A stretch of DNA of 64,000 bases, from assembly GCA_021202155.1 (NCBI GenBank), contig JAJQDP010000033.1, positions 120,882 through 184,881 on the forward strand, given 5' to 3'. This document shows, piece by piece, positions 46,785 to 56,214 of the stretch. The position numbers and the translations under genes were made by a program. Positions within the stretch are counted from its first letter, which is position 1. Each line of letters opens with the position of its first letter. A model generated the notes under the pieces. The model was not told the origin of the DNA and did no database searches. It saw only the letters and a list, made by a program, of their open reading frames with translations. Origin of the DNA: Oscillospiraceae bacterium. GTDB taxonomy: Bacteria > Bacillota > Clostridia > Oscillospirales > Ruminococcaceae.

Positions 46785-47409
46785 TATGACGCCAATACAA
46801 TGGCTGAGGCATGTCATCTTCCATCCTATGGAAGGCTATGAGGACATGAGATGGAAGAAGCAAGGTTCCATGGTCATCAGTTTAGTAATCGTATTCTTCC
46901 TTCTCGTAGCTCAGATAGTCAACCAAAGAATGGGCGGATTCGCATTCAACATGTCAGCGTATTCGGATGTATTCAACATCGTCCCGATCATCACCCAGAG
47001 TATCATCATCTACGTTACCTGGGTAGTAGCTAACTGGTCGTTCTGTACGCTTCTTGACGGCGAGGGCAACATGCGCAGAATTGCAATCTACACGGCATAT
47101 GCACTCGTTCCCTACATCGTCTGCTCGATAATTTCGACTTTCATGACCTACTTCCTGACCCTGGATGAGTCAATCTGGTCAACAGCAATCATGTATGTCG
47201 GAATCGGATGGACAGCAATTCTTATCGTGACAGGCATGAAGGCGTGCCACCAGTATTCCTACACAAAAACATTCGTCTGCATAGTCCTGACAGTTGTCGG
47301 TATGTTACTCATACTTTGCTTGTTCGTACTGCTTCTGTCGCTCTTCCAGCAGGTATACGTCTTCTTCTACACTATTTATACAGAGCTTCTGTATAGAGTG
47401 AGAAGTTAA
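46774..47409 (+). CDS. Yip1-family membrane protein
   Basis: 211 residues with about five membrane helices. MTPIQWLRHVIFHPMEGYEDMRW is the usual start of bacterial YIP1 proteins. The start overlaps the NHL gene stop by 11 nt. Role unknown; in clostridia such genes recur with NHL and DUF5696-like genes beside sugar ABC permeases. Confidence 0.8.
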   Translation: MVYDMTPIQWLRHVIFHPMEGYEDMRWKKQGSMVISLVIVFFLLVAQIVNQRMGGFAFNMSAYSDVFNIVPIITQSIIIYVTWVVANWSFCTLLDGEGNMRRIAIYTAYALVPYIVCSIISTFMTYFLTLDESIWSTAIMYVGIGWTAILIVTGMKACHQYSYTKTFVCIVLTVVGMLLILCLFVLLLSLFQQVYVFFYTIYTELLYRVRS

Positions 47410-47431
47410 GAGCAGAAAGGTGAGTGAATTT

Positions 47432-49915
47432 ATGAAGAAAAATTTTCTTAGATTAGTCGCCGGACTGCTCGTAATCTCCATGCTCATGTCAATGACCGTC
47501 TTTTCGGCTGTTGCAGAGGATGAAGAGGAAGAAGCGGTTGAGACAAGCACTGAGGAAGTAGTCGACGAATCGGAGGAAGCTGAGGCTTCCGAAGAAGAAG
47601 CTTCCGATGAAGAAGCCTCCGAAGAGGAGGAAGAAGCTGAGGACGACTCTGAAGCTGACGAGGATTCCGATGAAGAATCCGAGGACGAGGAAGAGGAAGA
47701 AGAGACCATAGCTTATGTCACCGACGACGAAGAGATCGCACGCTCAGAAGTAGTTGCCGAGAACGACGAAGCTATCATGTATCTCGACAGAGAGTATGAG
47801 AGAATCGGTATCTACGTCAAGGAATCCGGCAAGGTATGGTGGTCTAACTGCGTTAACGCACTTTTGGACGATGCCACCACGAAGTCTTCTCTTCAGCAGA
47901 ATCGTTTATCCAACATCGCCGTCAAGTACGGAAACGCTACCGACCTCATCATTTCGGCATATCTCTATTCTTACAGACAGTCGACCAGTGATGAAGACAC
48001 CACGTTCGAGCTTATCGACAACGGCGTCAAGGTAACCTATAACTTCTCAAGTGCAAAGGCTACAGTTCCGGTCTACTACGTCCTGAACGAAACCTATCTT
48101 GAGTGCTACATCAACACTTCGGAGATCAATGAGAGAGCTGGTTACGTCGACGGTGAGGATGCTCAGGAATCCGATTCCGACGTTCTTATCCTCACAGAGC
48201 TCGCAATGAACCCCTACTTCGGTGCTGCTGATACCGAGGCAACCGGTTACATGCTCATCCCGGACGGCTCAGGTGCAAGAATCAACCTCAACAATGGCAA
48301 GAGTAACTACTCCAACTATTCATCCTACATCTATGGCAGAGACACCACAGGTATAAAGGAAAATCAGCCGGATGAAACCGAACAGGCTTACCTCCCGGTA
48401 CTCGCAATGGTACAGGGAAGCGACGGTCTCGTAATGGTTGCAACCGACGGTGATACATTCGCATCAGCAAATGCGGCAGTTGCTTATAACTCGGACGACA
48501 ACGCAGGCTACAACTACTGCTACTTCTCATTCACACTTCGTTCAACCGACACCTACAGCATGTCTGGTGATTCTTCATCAATCATCATGTTTGAAAAGGG
48601 CGACGGAACTATAGCAGTTGAGAAGCTGGCTGTAAGATACTACTGGGTAACCTCCGAAGAGGAAGAAGTAACCTACACTGAAATTGCTGACGTCTACAGA
48701 GACTACCTCATCGAAGAGGAAGGACTCACCAAGAAGACCGAATCCGACTACGCACCGCTCTTCGTAGAGTTCTACGGCGGAACGCTCAAGTCGAAGTCAA
48801 TCTTGGGTATTCCCGTAAACCTCAAGACCGCTTTCACAACCTTTGACCAGGCGGCTGAGATTCTTGAAGGGCTCGTTGAGCTCGGAGTTGACCAGCTCGT
48901 CGTAAACTATAACGACTGGACGACCGATTCAATGACAGGAAAGCTTGATACCGCAGACAGTGTTGCATCAGTGCTGGGCGGCAAGAGTGACCTTGAGGAC
49001 TTGATCGAGTATTGCGAGAGCATAGGAGCTCAGTTCTATGGATCCATTACCGATTACACCTTCTCAAAGAACGGCAACGGCTTCTGGACGCTATTCAACA
49101 CAGCATACCGTGTATCAAAGTCCTATGCAAGACCTTATGAGTACAACATAGCCTATGGTACACCGAATGACGGAGTTGCGTCAGCACTTCTCTCACCGAG
49201 GTCTATATCGAAGCTTTCAAATAAGGTTACAAAGAACCTTGCGAAGTATGACCTGCCCGGCGTTGGACTCGGTGCATATGCGTACACTCTCTGGGGCGAC
49301 TACTCTAACAAGAACAGAACCAACAGAGAAGTGACCGCACAGAATATCGTTGAATACTACAAGGCAGTTGCAGACATTGGCGACGGAACCAGCATCATTG
49401 CAGACGCTCCGAACGCTTACCTGCTCGCTTACGTCGACGTTATCCAGAACCTCACGCTCCAGTCGAGCCAGTTCAAGATTGTCGACGAGGACGTACCGTT
49501 CGTACAGATTGTACTCCACGGCTACATTCCTTACTCCACCGAAGCTATCAACGGCTCAGCGGATTCAATGGAACTCTTCCTGAGAGCAATAGCTTCCGGT
49601 TCATACGTCAAGTACACCTTCATCTACGAGGAAACAACCGAGATTGAAGATACTGATTACATCAATCTCTACTATGCAAACTATGAAGGCTGGCTTGAAC
49701 AGGCGGCGGCTGAATATGAGCTTGCAAGTGAGATTCTATCAACCGTTTCCGATTCCGTTATCACCGGATATGAGACCGACGGCTCAGTTATCACAACAAC
49801 CTACGAAAATGGCGTTGTGACAACCGTAAATCTTTCGACCGGCGAAATTACAGCAAACGGAAAGACCTATAACTATTCAGACTATGTTGACGAGGGAGGG
49901 ATATTGAATGGCTGA
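47432..49915 (+). CDS. secreted DUF5696-like protein, probable carbohydrate-related function
   Basis: 827 residues from ATG 47432 (GTG 47420 also possible). Signal peptide to about residue 29 (AVA|ED), then a very acidic Glu/Ser/Asp-rich low-complexity stretch to about 98. The rest is a large globular region: NPYFGAADTEATGYMLIPDGSGARINLNNG, and FTTFDQAAEILEGLVELGVDQLVVNYNDW in the second half, a TIM-barrel-like arrangement seen in DUF5696 proteins. No transmembrane anchor. Overlaps the next permease by 8 nt. Enzymatic role is possible but unproven. Confidence 0.75.
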   Translation: MKKNFLRLVAGLLVISMLMSMTVFSAVAEDEEEEAVETSTEEVVDESEEAEASEEEASDEEASEEEEEAEDDSEADEDSDEESEDEEEEEETIAYVTDDEEIARSEVVAENDEAIMYLDREYERIGIYVKESGKVWWSNCVNALLDDATTKSSLQQNRLSNIAVKYGNATDLIISAYLYSYRQSTSDEDTTFELIDNGVKVTYNFSSAKATVPVYYVLNETYLECYINTSEINERAGYVDGEDAQESDSDVLILTELAMNPYFGAADTEATGYMLIPDGSGARINLNNGKSNYSNYSSYIYGRDTTGIKENQPDETEQAYLPVLAMVQGSDGLVMVATDGDTFASANAAVAYNSDDNAGYNYCYFSFTLRSTDTYSMSGDSSSIIMFEKGDGTIAVEKLAVRYYWVTSEEEEVTYTEIADVYRDYLIEEEGLTKKTESDYAPLFVEFYGGTLKSKSILGIPVNLKTAFTTFDQAAEILEGLVELGVDQLVVNYNDWTTDSMTGKLDTADSVASVLGGKSDLEDLIEYCESIGAQFYGSITDYTFSKNGNGFWTLFNTAYRVSKSYARPYEYNIAYGTPNDGVASALLSPRSISKLSNKVTKNLAKYDLPGVGLGAYAYTLWGDYSNKNRTNREVTAQNIVEYYKAVADIGDGTSIIADAPNAYLLAYVDVIQNLTLQSSQFKIVDEDVPFVQIVLHGYIPYSTEAINGSADSMELFLRAIASGSYVKYTFIYEETTEIEDTDYINLYYANYEGWLEQAAAEYELASEILSTVSDSVITGYETDGSVITTTYENGVVTTVNLSTGEITANGKTYNYSDYVDEGGILNG

Positions 49916-50978
49916 TACAGTAGTAAATGAAGCCGCCGAGACCAATGAGGTAGAGATAGTCGAAAAGACCGTCGAAGAAACCCCGGGCGAGGCTGCAGTC
50001 GAAACTGCAGTAGCAGATGAGACCACGAGCGAAAAGGCTTCAAAGAAATCCGCCAAGCCTCCGAAGGAGAAGAAAGCCAAGGGTATGATAATCCCTTACG
50101 AGAGGCGTAAAGCGTTGTATGGCTACGGCTTCCTTGCCATCTGGATCATAGGAACCATCTGGCTCTTCTTAAGACCGCTGATTACATCGCTTTGGTACTC
50201 CTTTAACACGACAGAGGTAACTGTAGGTGTCATGAAGACCACGTTCGTTGGACTTCAGAACTACATAGATGCTTTCACAGTCGACACCGATTACACAACC
50301 GCACTTTTATCTGTCCTCCAGAGTACACTCTGGCAGACGCCTATAATCATCATCTTCTCGATGTTTGTTGCGGTTATCCTGAATCAGAAGTTCAAGGGAA
50401 GAACTTTTGCCCGTGCAGTCTTCTTCCTGCCGGTTATCATCGCAACCGGACCTGTTATGAGCATCATCAACGGTGATATGGACACCTCAGGTTACTCAGG
50501 AGGTTCAGAGGCATTCTCGACGATGTTCGAGACGGATATGGCGGGTCAGCTCCTGACATTCCTCGGAATTTACAGCATCAGTGACCAGCTTACTGAGATG
50601 ATAAGCCTGATTACGTCGGACGTATTCAATCTCGTCTGGAACTCAGGTATTCAGATTATCATCTTCCTCTCAGCCTTGCAGAACATTCCTGTTTCCGCAA
50701 GAGAGGCGGCATCCATCGAGGGTGCAACCGCATGGGAGTTCTTCTGGAAGATCACTCTTCCTTACATCAGCCCGATGATCGTTACAAACCTTGTTTATAC
50801 GATTGTTGACTCGTTCATTGCTACCGATAACGAAGTCATGACGCTGGTTCTTTCCGAAGCGTCCGACTGGAATCACGGCTACTCCGCCGCTCTTGCATGG
50901 ATTTACTTCCTGATTGTAATTGTGGTCTTGGGTATCGTACTCGGTGTCATTAACAAGCACGTTTACTACGAAGTATAA
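49908..50978 (+). CDS. second sugar ABC permease, MalF/UgpA type, with charged N-terminal extension
   Basis: 356 residues. The first ~60 are acidic then Lys/Pro-rich (EKASKKSAKPPKEKKAKG), followed by six helices and the EAA loop EAASIEGATAWEFFWKITLP. ATG overlaps the DUF5696-like stop. With the next gene it forms a second importer pair in the same operon. Confidence 0.9.
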   Translation: MADTVVNEAAETNEVEIVEKTVEETPGEAAVETAVADETTSEKASKKSAKPPKEKKAKGMIIPYERRKALYGYGFLAIWIIGTIWLFLRPLITSLWYSFNTTEVTVGVMKTTFVGLQNYIDAFTVDTDYTTALLSVLQSTLWQTPIIIIFSMFVAVILNQKFKGRTFARAVFFLPVIIATGPVMSIINGDMDTSGYSGGSEAFSTMFETDMAGQLLTFLGIYSISDQLTEMISLITSDVFNLVWNSGIQIIIFLSALQNIPVSAREAASIEGATAWEFFWKITLPYISPMIVTNLVYTIVDSFIATDNEVMTLVLSEASDWNHGYSAALAWIYFLIVIVVLGIVLGVINKHVYYEV

Positions 50979-50992
50979 AGGGGGGAATCACA

Positions 50993-52282
50993 GTGGCTAA
51001 AGAAAAGAAAGATAAAGTCTTAGCGGAGGAAGTCGTTGCAAAGGAGTCCGTAGAAGAGGTCAAGGAAGAAGCCCTCGCGGAAGAGCCTGCAAAGAAGAAA
51101 TCCGCAAAGGAAAAGCCTGCGAAGGTCAAAGCCGCAAAGGAAAAGAAGCCTCGCAGAAAGAAAGAAATGAGTACCGAGAAGGCCGAAAAGCTCTTTGAAA
51201 AGGAGCGCAGACAGCACCTTCGTGAGAAGGAAAAGGCTTATAAGGAAGCCAAAAAGAACGGCACTCTTGACGAACGTCAGCTTGACCCCAAGTACCTGTG
51301 GTATCTCCGCAGGAGGAGAATATTTGGATTTGTATGGCCCATCGCCAGATTCCTGATTCTCTTCGGACTCGGCTTCGTAATCCTCTATCCGCTCATCTAC
51401 ATGCTTTCGACCGCTTTCAGACCGAACGCACAGATGAACGACCCGTCAGTAGTCTGGATTCCCAAGTCATTGACGCTCTCAAACCTCCAGGATGTCTGGG
51501 ACGTTATGGACTTTGGTGCAACTCTCCTGAATACATTGAGACTCAACATAGTCTGCTCGCTTCTCTCTGTTGTGAGCTGTTGCCTGGCTGGTTATGGCTT
51601 CGCGAGATTCAACTTCAAGGGAAAGGGTCTCATGTTCGGAATCGTTATCATGCAGATCATCGTTCCTCCGCAGATCACAGTTATCCCTCTGTATCTTCAG
51701 TGGGCATACTTCAAGATGTTCGGACTTGTTGAGGTTGCGGCAAGCGCAGGCGCGACGACATTCCTTGGAATTGCCATCAATACGGCGTCGAATGGATCAC
51801 ATTACATATCGCTGATTGACCATCAGGTTGTAATGTACGTGCCGGCTATCCTGGCAAACGGTATTCGTTCAGGACTGTTCATCTACATCTTCCGCCAGTT
51901 CTTCAGAGGACTCCCGATGGAGCTCGAAGATGCCGCATATCTCGACGGTTGCGGACCGTTCAAGACCTTCATCCGAGTAATGATTCCGAATGCATCCTCC
52001 GCATTCCTTACAGTATTCCTCTTCTCGATAGTCTGGTACTGGAACGACTACTACATTTCATCCACATTCTTCATCAACAACCATACCGTCGCGCTACAGC
52101 TACAAAAGCTGTCGGCAACGCTCGATGCTCGGCTATTTAACAACGCACAGGTTGGTACGAGGCGTAAGATTGTTTGGCTGGAAGCCGGGTGTCTGCTATC
52201 AATTACGCCTATTCTGGTCATGTACATCTTCCTACAGAAGTACTTCACCGAAGGCTTGGCACGTTCCGGTTTGGTCGGATAA
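50993..52282 (+). CDS. second sugar ABC permease, MalG/UgpE type, with long Lys-rich extension
   Basis: 429 residues from GTG 50993. About 110 residues of Lys/Glu/Ala-rich sequence (AKKKSAKEKPAKVKAAKEKK) precede the membrane domain; six helices; EAA loop EDAAYLDGCGPFKTFIRVMIP. Much longer than the usual ~280 residues because of the extension. Last gene of the locus; a terminator follows. Confidence 0.9.
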   Translation: MAKEKKDKVLAEEVVAKESVEEVKEEALAEEPAKKKSAKEKPAKVKAAKEKKPRRKKEMSTEKAEKLFEKERRQHLREKEKAYKEAKKNGTLDERQLDPKYLWYLRRRRIFGFVWPIARFLILFGLGFVILYPLIYMLSTAFRPNAQMNDPSVVWIPKSLTLSNLQDVWDVMDFGATLLNTLRLNIVCSLLSVVSCCLAGYGFARFNFKGKGLMFGIVIMQIIVPPQITVIPLYLQWAYFKMFGLVEVAASAGATTFLGIAINTASNGSHYISLIDHQVVMYVPAILANGIRSGLFIYIFRQFFRGLPMELEDAAYLDGCGPFKTFIRVMIPNASSAFLTVFLFSIVWYWNDYYISSTFFINNHTVALQLQKLSATLDARLFNNAQVGTRRKIVWLEAGCLLSITPILVMYIFLQKYFTEGLARSGLVG

Positions 52283-52298
52283 TTTCAAAACTAAGAAG

Positions 52299-52333
52299 TT
52301 CTCTCGCAGATTTCTGCGGGAGAGCTTTTTTGT
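52299..52333 (+). terminator. terminator of sugar-ABC locus
   Basis: CTCTCGCAG-ATTT-CTGCGGGAGAG stem followed by CTTTTTTG. Confidence 0.85.
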
Positions 52334-52612
52334 CGCCCTTTGGGCGACGCGCCAGCGAAGCTGGCGCACCCCTCCACCATCGCCTTTGGCGATGGTCCTC
52401 CTCCCCCTTCGGGGGAGGCTTATATTCGCTCTCCCGAAAGTTCAGGCTAAGGGACTTGGTTTACAGATCTTAATCTTGGGTCAACTGAAAGTTTTGTTCG
52501 AGGCAGTTAAAGCCTCCCCTGAAAGGGGAGGGGGACCGCCGGCAAAGCCGGTGGTGGAGGGGTGGAATTTCGGCGAAGCCGAAATTCCACAGTTCGCCTT
52601 CGGCGAACTGCA
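52332..52612. repeat. array of GC-rich hairpins between ABC locus and spoVAC
   Basis: No gene. At least eight perfect or near-perfect hairpins with short loops stand side by side: GTCGCCC…GGGCGAC (52332), GCGCCAGC…GCTGGCGC (52349), ACCATCGCC…GGCGATGGT (52376), CCTCCCCC…GGGGGAGG region (52400), CCTCCCC…GGGGAGG (52513), ACCGCCGGC…GCCGGTGGT (52535), GTGGAATTTCGG…CCGAAATTCCAC (52562) and CAGTTCGCC…GGCGAACTG (52590). REP-like intergenic repeat. Confidence 0.8.
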
Positions 52613-52673
52613 ATTGTCCCCGTATAATTCCTGATTTCCCCGCAAATACTACTCCCAAAAAGGAGTCGTGAAT

Positions 52674-53117
52674 ATGAACCTCTCAAACAAACAATACAGT
52701 GAACTTGCCAGGGACGCCGAATCGCCGTCGAAGGCTTGGTTCAACGTGCCGAAGGCGTTTGCAATCGGTGGGATAATATGCGTAATCGGGCAGGGGATAA
52801 GCGAGTTGTACCGGTATTTCGGGATGTCTGAGGACGAGACGGCGGCGTTTACCTCGATAACACTTGTGCTTCTGTCGGTCATTCTGACCGGATTCGGGCT
52901 CTACCCAAAGGTCGCCAAGCATGGAGGAGCGGGGACACTCGTCCCGATAACCGGATTTGCAAATGCCGTCGCATCTCCTGCGATAGAATTCAGAGCAGAG
53001 GGCTGGGTCTTGGGCGTCGGAACGAAGATTTTTGCAATCGCAGGACCGGTCATCCTCTACGGCACAGCCGCGGGAGTAGTGTATGGAGTGATTTACTTCA
53101 TATGCACGAAGTTGTAA
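52674..53117 (+). CDS. spoVAC: stage V sporulation protein AC-like membrane protein
   Basis: 147 residues from ATG 52674 (AAGGAG 8 nt upstream). Four hydrophobic segments. The block GAGTLVPITGFANAVASPAIEF followed by EGWVLGVGTKIFAIAGPVIL is diagnostic of SpoVAC/SpoVAEB proteins. SpoVAC is a mechanosensitive channel component for dipicolinic acid movement into and out of the spore. Its usual neighbours spoVAD and spoVAE are absent; the gene stands alone between a repeat array and a terminator. Confidence 0.9.
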   Translation: MNLSNKQYSELARDAESPSKAWFNVPKAFAIGGIICVIGQGISELYRYFGMSEDETAAFTSITLVLLSVILTGFGLYPKVAKHGGAGTLVPITGFANAVASPAIEFRAEGWVLGVGTKIFAIAGPVILYGTAAGVVYGVIYFICTKL

Positions 53118-53123
53118 CGCGAA

Positions 53124-53153
53124 AAAGCCGGGCTCGGGTGAGCTCGGCTTTGC
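53124..53153. terminator. terminator between spoVAC and convergent HipA-like gene
   Basis: AAAGCCGGGCTC / GAGCTCGGCTTT stem with A-run on one side and T on the other; can act in both directions. Confidence 0.75.
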
Positions 53154-53166
53154 GCATTATTTTGGC

Positions 53167-54306
53167 TTATTTGAGTGAAAGAAGCTCGGTGATGCGTTTA
53201 GCAATCTGCTTCTCTATGGCTGTGAGCCTTTCCTCGGGCAGATTCAGGCTTGGATGGCGTGTGAATCTGAAGCCGATGAGTTTTCTTAGCTGTGCTTTCT
53301 GCTGTGAACCCATCACCTCGCGGCAAACGTCCTCATAGGAAACACGGTAGGGGTTCGCTCTTGTCTTAGCGTAGTCATCCAAATTCCTGAAATCATCGGG
53401 CATACCATAGTTGAAGAGGGACAAGCCATTGTCGAAAATTGGCGCAGGTGAGATTATCTCGCCGGTGTGGTTGTCCCTTAGCAGTCCGAAGTTGCCAAAA
53501 TGCCGGTCTTCATTGTAGATTACAGCATCGAAGACGAGCATACTGCAAAGTTGCTGGTAAAAATCCTCGCCGAGATTCTTATAGTACGCGATGCATTCAG
53601 TGAGAATAGATTTCTTGAGAATCCTGCCGACAGGTATAAACGACGTGTCGATGTCGGTGAAGAGCTTGCACTTTGATGCAAGAATTCCCTTCCAACGCTC
53701 CAAGTCATATCTTACGCAATCAAGACCCATCGCACTCGCTATCTGGCAGGCATAATATTCGCTGTAGGGCTCGTTGCCTGTGTTTGCTAAGCCCTCAGTT
53801 CCGCCCTTGTAGAGGTAAATCCCGTCACTTTCGATGAATCTCCAGGCTTTTCTGAGCATTCCGTTTGTGGTGAGCTCCGGAGAGGTTGTGAATGCTTCGT
53901 TGCTTCCTCCGATGCCGGTGTACGCAACAAGTGAGAGTGCTTCGGAAAAACGGTTTTCATAGAGATTATAATCCGCGAATTTTCCAGGAAAGCCACTCTT
54001 GACGACCCAGTAGCTGTCATTAAGCGAAAGCCCCATGCATACATCGATGATGCCTTTTGTATTATTGACGCTTAAGCCGAGGGTTTTAAGAACCTCGTCG
54101 ACAAACTGCCGGTTTTTGGGGATAACCCTTCGTTCAAGCCAGCGGATAATTCCGTCGTCCGAAAGCTCCAGATCCAAAGGAAGCAGTTTTATATATGCGT
54201 CATCCACGTTGATAATATGTGCCTTCAAGCCCTCAATGCCTTTTTCCTCAAGTGAAAATTCAATGAGGTCGCTATCGTAGAGCCGGATGCTGTAAGTGCC
54301 TGTCAT
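53167..54306 (-). CDS. HipA-like Ser/Thr kinase fold protein
   Basis: 379 residues. The C-terminal half carries the HipA kinase features: YNEDRHFGNFGLLRD (catalytic NxDRHxxN) and PAPIFDNGLSLF (metal-binding DFG-like DNG). YWVVKSGFPG may hold the nucleotide-binding Lys. HipA kinases phosphorylate targets such as GltX and cause dormancy; here no HipB-type DNA-binding partner is adjacent. Upstream on the same strand are the NADAR and ATPase genes. Could instead be a stand-alone HipA-like regulator, which are common in clostridia. Confidence 0.82.
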   Translation of the reverse strand: MTGTYSIRLYDSDLIEFSLEEKGIEGLKAHIINVDDAYIKLLPLDLELSDDGIIRWLERRVIPKNRQFVDEVLKTLGLSVNNTKGIIDVCMGLSLNDSYWVVKSGFPGKFADYNLYENRFSEALSLVAYTGIGGSNEAFTTSPELTTNGMLRKAWRFIESDGIYLYKGGTEGLANTGNEPYSEYYACQIASAMGLDCVRYDLERWKGILASKCKLFTDIDTSFIPVGRILKKSILTECIAYYKNLGEDFYQQLCSMLVFDAVIYNEDRHFGNFGLLRDNHTGEIISPAPIFDNGLSLFNYGMPDDFRNLDDYAKTRANPYRVSYEDVCREVMGSQQKAQLRKLIGFRFTRHPSLNLPEERLTAIEKQIAKRITELLSLK

Positions 54307-54345
54307 AGCTTGCTTCCTTTCCTTAAGATTTGACCGGAGTGAATG

Positions 54346-54849
54346 TCACTCGCTGAGAATCTCCTCCCGAATCTTCATCCAGAGCTTTCCCATGTGGTTT
54401 TCGCCGTCGCGGTTTTTGCCCCAACCCCAGTATGTGTCCTTCGGGGAGTCCTCGACGATGGTGTAGCCTGCGGTTTTCAGAAGCATTTCTTTGACATATG
54501 GGTGCTGTCTGACCTTTTCGCGGAGGAGTTCCTCCATCACGACGACTTTCTCAGTCTCCCAGTCGGGACGCTTGCAGTCTTTGTTCGCAAGAGAAATCTG
54601 CTTCGCCTCATACGGAGATTTCGCCTGGCGAATGAGCTCGACCACGTCCTCGGCGACACCCTTGAATGCGCTCGCCTGGTATGCCTCCTCGACCGTCCCG
54701 TAAACCCAGCCGTCGTACTCAATCTTGTTGGCAGAGTAGTTGTCGAGGCAGTAAAACTCCCTCGGGAAGAAGCCGATAGCTTCATCAAGCAGTATCCCAT
54801 CCGCCAACCAAGGGTCGCGGTAGTCCTTCAAACTTAAATTGATGCTCAT
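54346..54849 (-). CDS. NADAR domain protein (YbiA/RibX-like)
   Basis: 167 residues. FFPREFYCLDNYSANKIEYDG followed by GTVEEAYQASAFKG and WGWGKNRDGENHMGKLWM are the conserved NADAR blocks. NADAR proteins hydrolyse N-glycosidic bonds, in riboflavin intermediates or in ADP-ribosylated guanosine/nucleic acid, and some act as antitoxins or defence components. A clear SD (AAAGGGGT region on the minus strand) precedes the ATG. No ADP-ribosyltransferase toxin is adjacent. Confidence 0.88.
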   Translation of the reverse strand: MSINLSLKDYRDPWLADGILLDEAIGFFPREFYCLDNYSANKIEYDGWVYGTVEEAYQASAFKGVAEDVVELIRQAKSPYEAKQISLANKDCKRPDWETEKVVVMEELLREKVRQHPYVKEMLLKTAGYTIVEDSPKDTYWGWGKNRDGENHMGKLWMKIREEILSE

Positions 54850-54902
54850 GATGATACCCCTTTCTGATTATAGTAGCATAGATTTGCGGTGGATGTCAAG
54901 CT

Positions 54903-56177
54903 TCAGTCCCGGAGTGCTAAAATCGGAACGACGAAAACCCCGTCCGGTCTCTGATAAGCCGCCGTTGTGAGACCGCTGACAACACAGCATATCTTCGGAG
55001 GTTTGCCGCCAGCGTCGGAAATTCTTTTGCGAAGAGAATTGAGATTCTGTGCGGCTTCGTCAATCTTATTCGCACCTAATTTTATCTCGAAAGCGCACCA
55101 GTCGCCATCATAAAGTTCAATCACCGCATCGATTTCTCTTCCGGAATAATCCTGATAGTGATAGAGCTTCCCGCCGAACGACTCGGCATAGATTCTCAGG
55201 TCTCGCTCACATAGTGCTTCAAATAAGAAGCCAAGTGTGTTCAGGTCACCCTTAAGCCTGTCCGGTGTTGCTCTGAGAAGCGCGCAGGCGAGCGACGGGT
55301 CGCAGAAGTGACGCTTTTCGGCTTGCTTGATTCTGACCGAAGAGCGGATATTAGATGAAAACGGCTCTTGATTCTCGGTAAGGAAAAGGCGATTGAAGAT
55401 GTCAAGGTAGATTGCAACCGTGTTGATGTCAACATCTCCATCGTCGATTTCTTTGATGTCATCCTTGAGAACCCGGTTTGAGACGGTTGTCGACTCGTTT
55501 CTTGCAAGTGAGCGAAGAAGGAGCATTACCTTGCGGGTGTCCCGCTGAACGCCGTCGATTCTGTGAATTTCGTCCTCCACAATTGCGTTGATGTATTCGC
55601 TGGGAAGGAGAGCTGCCTCCGAAAGAGGCAAGTCCTGCGTTGCGGGCCATCCGCCCCTCACTATGCTGTCAACAATCAGGTTGAAGTCGACCTCTCCGGT
55701 GACAGCGGGAGTGAGTTCACCCCGGCAAAGAGCCTCAAGCGAAATCGCTCCGCTTGAACGTCCGGATTCGTAGAGCGACATCGTCCTCATCCGAAGCCTG
55801 GCGATTCGACCGGCACCGCTGTGGAGGATTCCCTTTGTCTTTGGCGTTGACGAGCCGGTCAGGATGAACTGTCCCTTTTCGCCGCGCTTGTCGACTTCGT
55901 AGCGAACAGCGTCCCAGATTGGTGGAACCTCCTGCCATTCGTCAATCATCCGAGGAGTCTCGCCTTCTAAAATCAAGCTCGGAGACATCTCCGCCAATTT
56001 TCTTGCCTGGAAGCCCTGGTCCGGATTTCCGACTAAGTATTCACTTTTTGAGTGATGCCGCGACGTCCACGTCTTTCCGCACCACTTCGGACCCTCGATG
56101 CAAACTGCGCCGAAAGCGGAGAGATACCGCTCAACTTCATCGTCTACAATTCTTGTCTTGTAATCTCTTTGTTCCAT
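54903..56177 (-). CDS. AAA+ ATPase with DUF4143 C-terminal domain
   Basis: About 424 residues starting ATG 56177 with GGGAG upstream (GTG 56192 also open). Walker A GPKWCGKTWTS near residue 30, Walker B-like SLILEGETPRMIDEWQEVP, sensor LTGSST, then a DUF4143 part (VRGGWPATQDLP, DISVxx… ending GREIDAVIELYDGDWCAFEIKLG, a PD-(D/E)XK-like core D…E-x-K). These P-loop ATPase/nuclease-like proteins are widespread and poorly understood. Upstream AT-rich direct repeats (ATTCAGA) near 56220-56320. Confidence 0.85.
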   Translation of the reverse strand: MEQRDYKTRIVDDEVERYLSAFGAVCIEGPKWCGKTWTSRHHSKSEYLVGNPDQGFQARKLAEMSPSLILEGETPRMIDEWQEVPPIWDAVRYEVDKRGEKGQFILTGSSTPKTKGILHSGAGRIARLRMRTMSLYESGRSSGAISLEALCRGELTPAVTGEVDFNLIVDSIVRGGWPATQDLPLSEAALLPSEYINAIVEDEIHRIDGVQRDTRKVMLLLRSLARNESTTVSNRVLKDDIKEIDDGDVDINTVAIYLDIFNRLFLTENQEPFSSNIRSSVRIKQAEKRHFCDPSLACALLRATPDRLKGDLNTLGFLFEALCERDLRIYAESFGGKLYHYQDYSGREIDAVIELYDGDWCAFEIKLGANKIDEAAQNLNSLRKRISDAGGKPPKICCVVSGLTTAAYQRPDGVFVVPILALRD

Positions 56178-56214
56178 GATAAGCTCCCACAAATTAATTT
56201 CTACGATACATTAT

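Noticed and set aside
52332..52612. CRISPR array
   Set aside because: Each hairpin has a different sequence and there are no constant repeats with unique spacers; no cas genes nearby.
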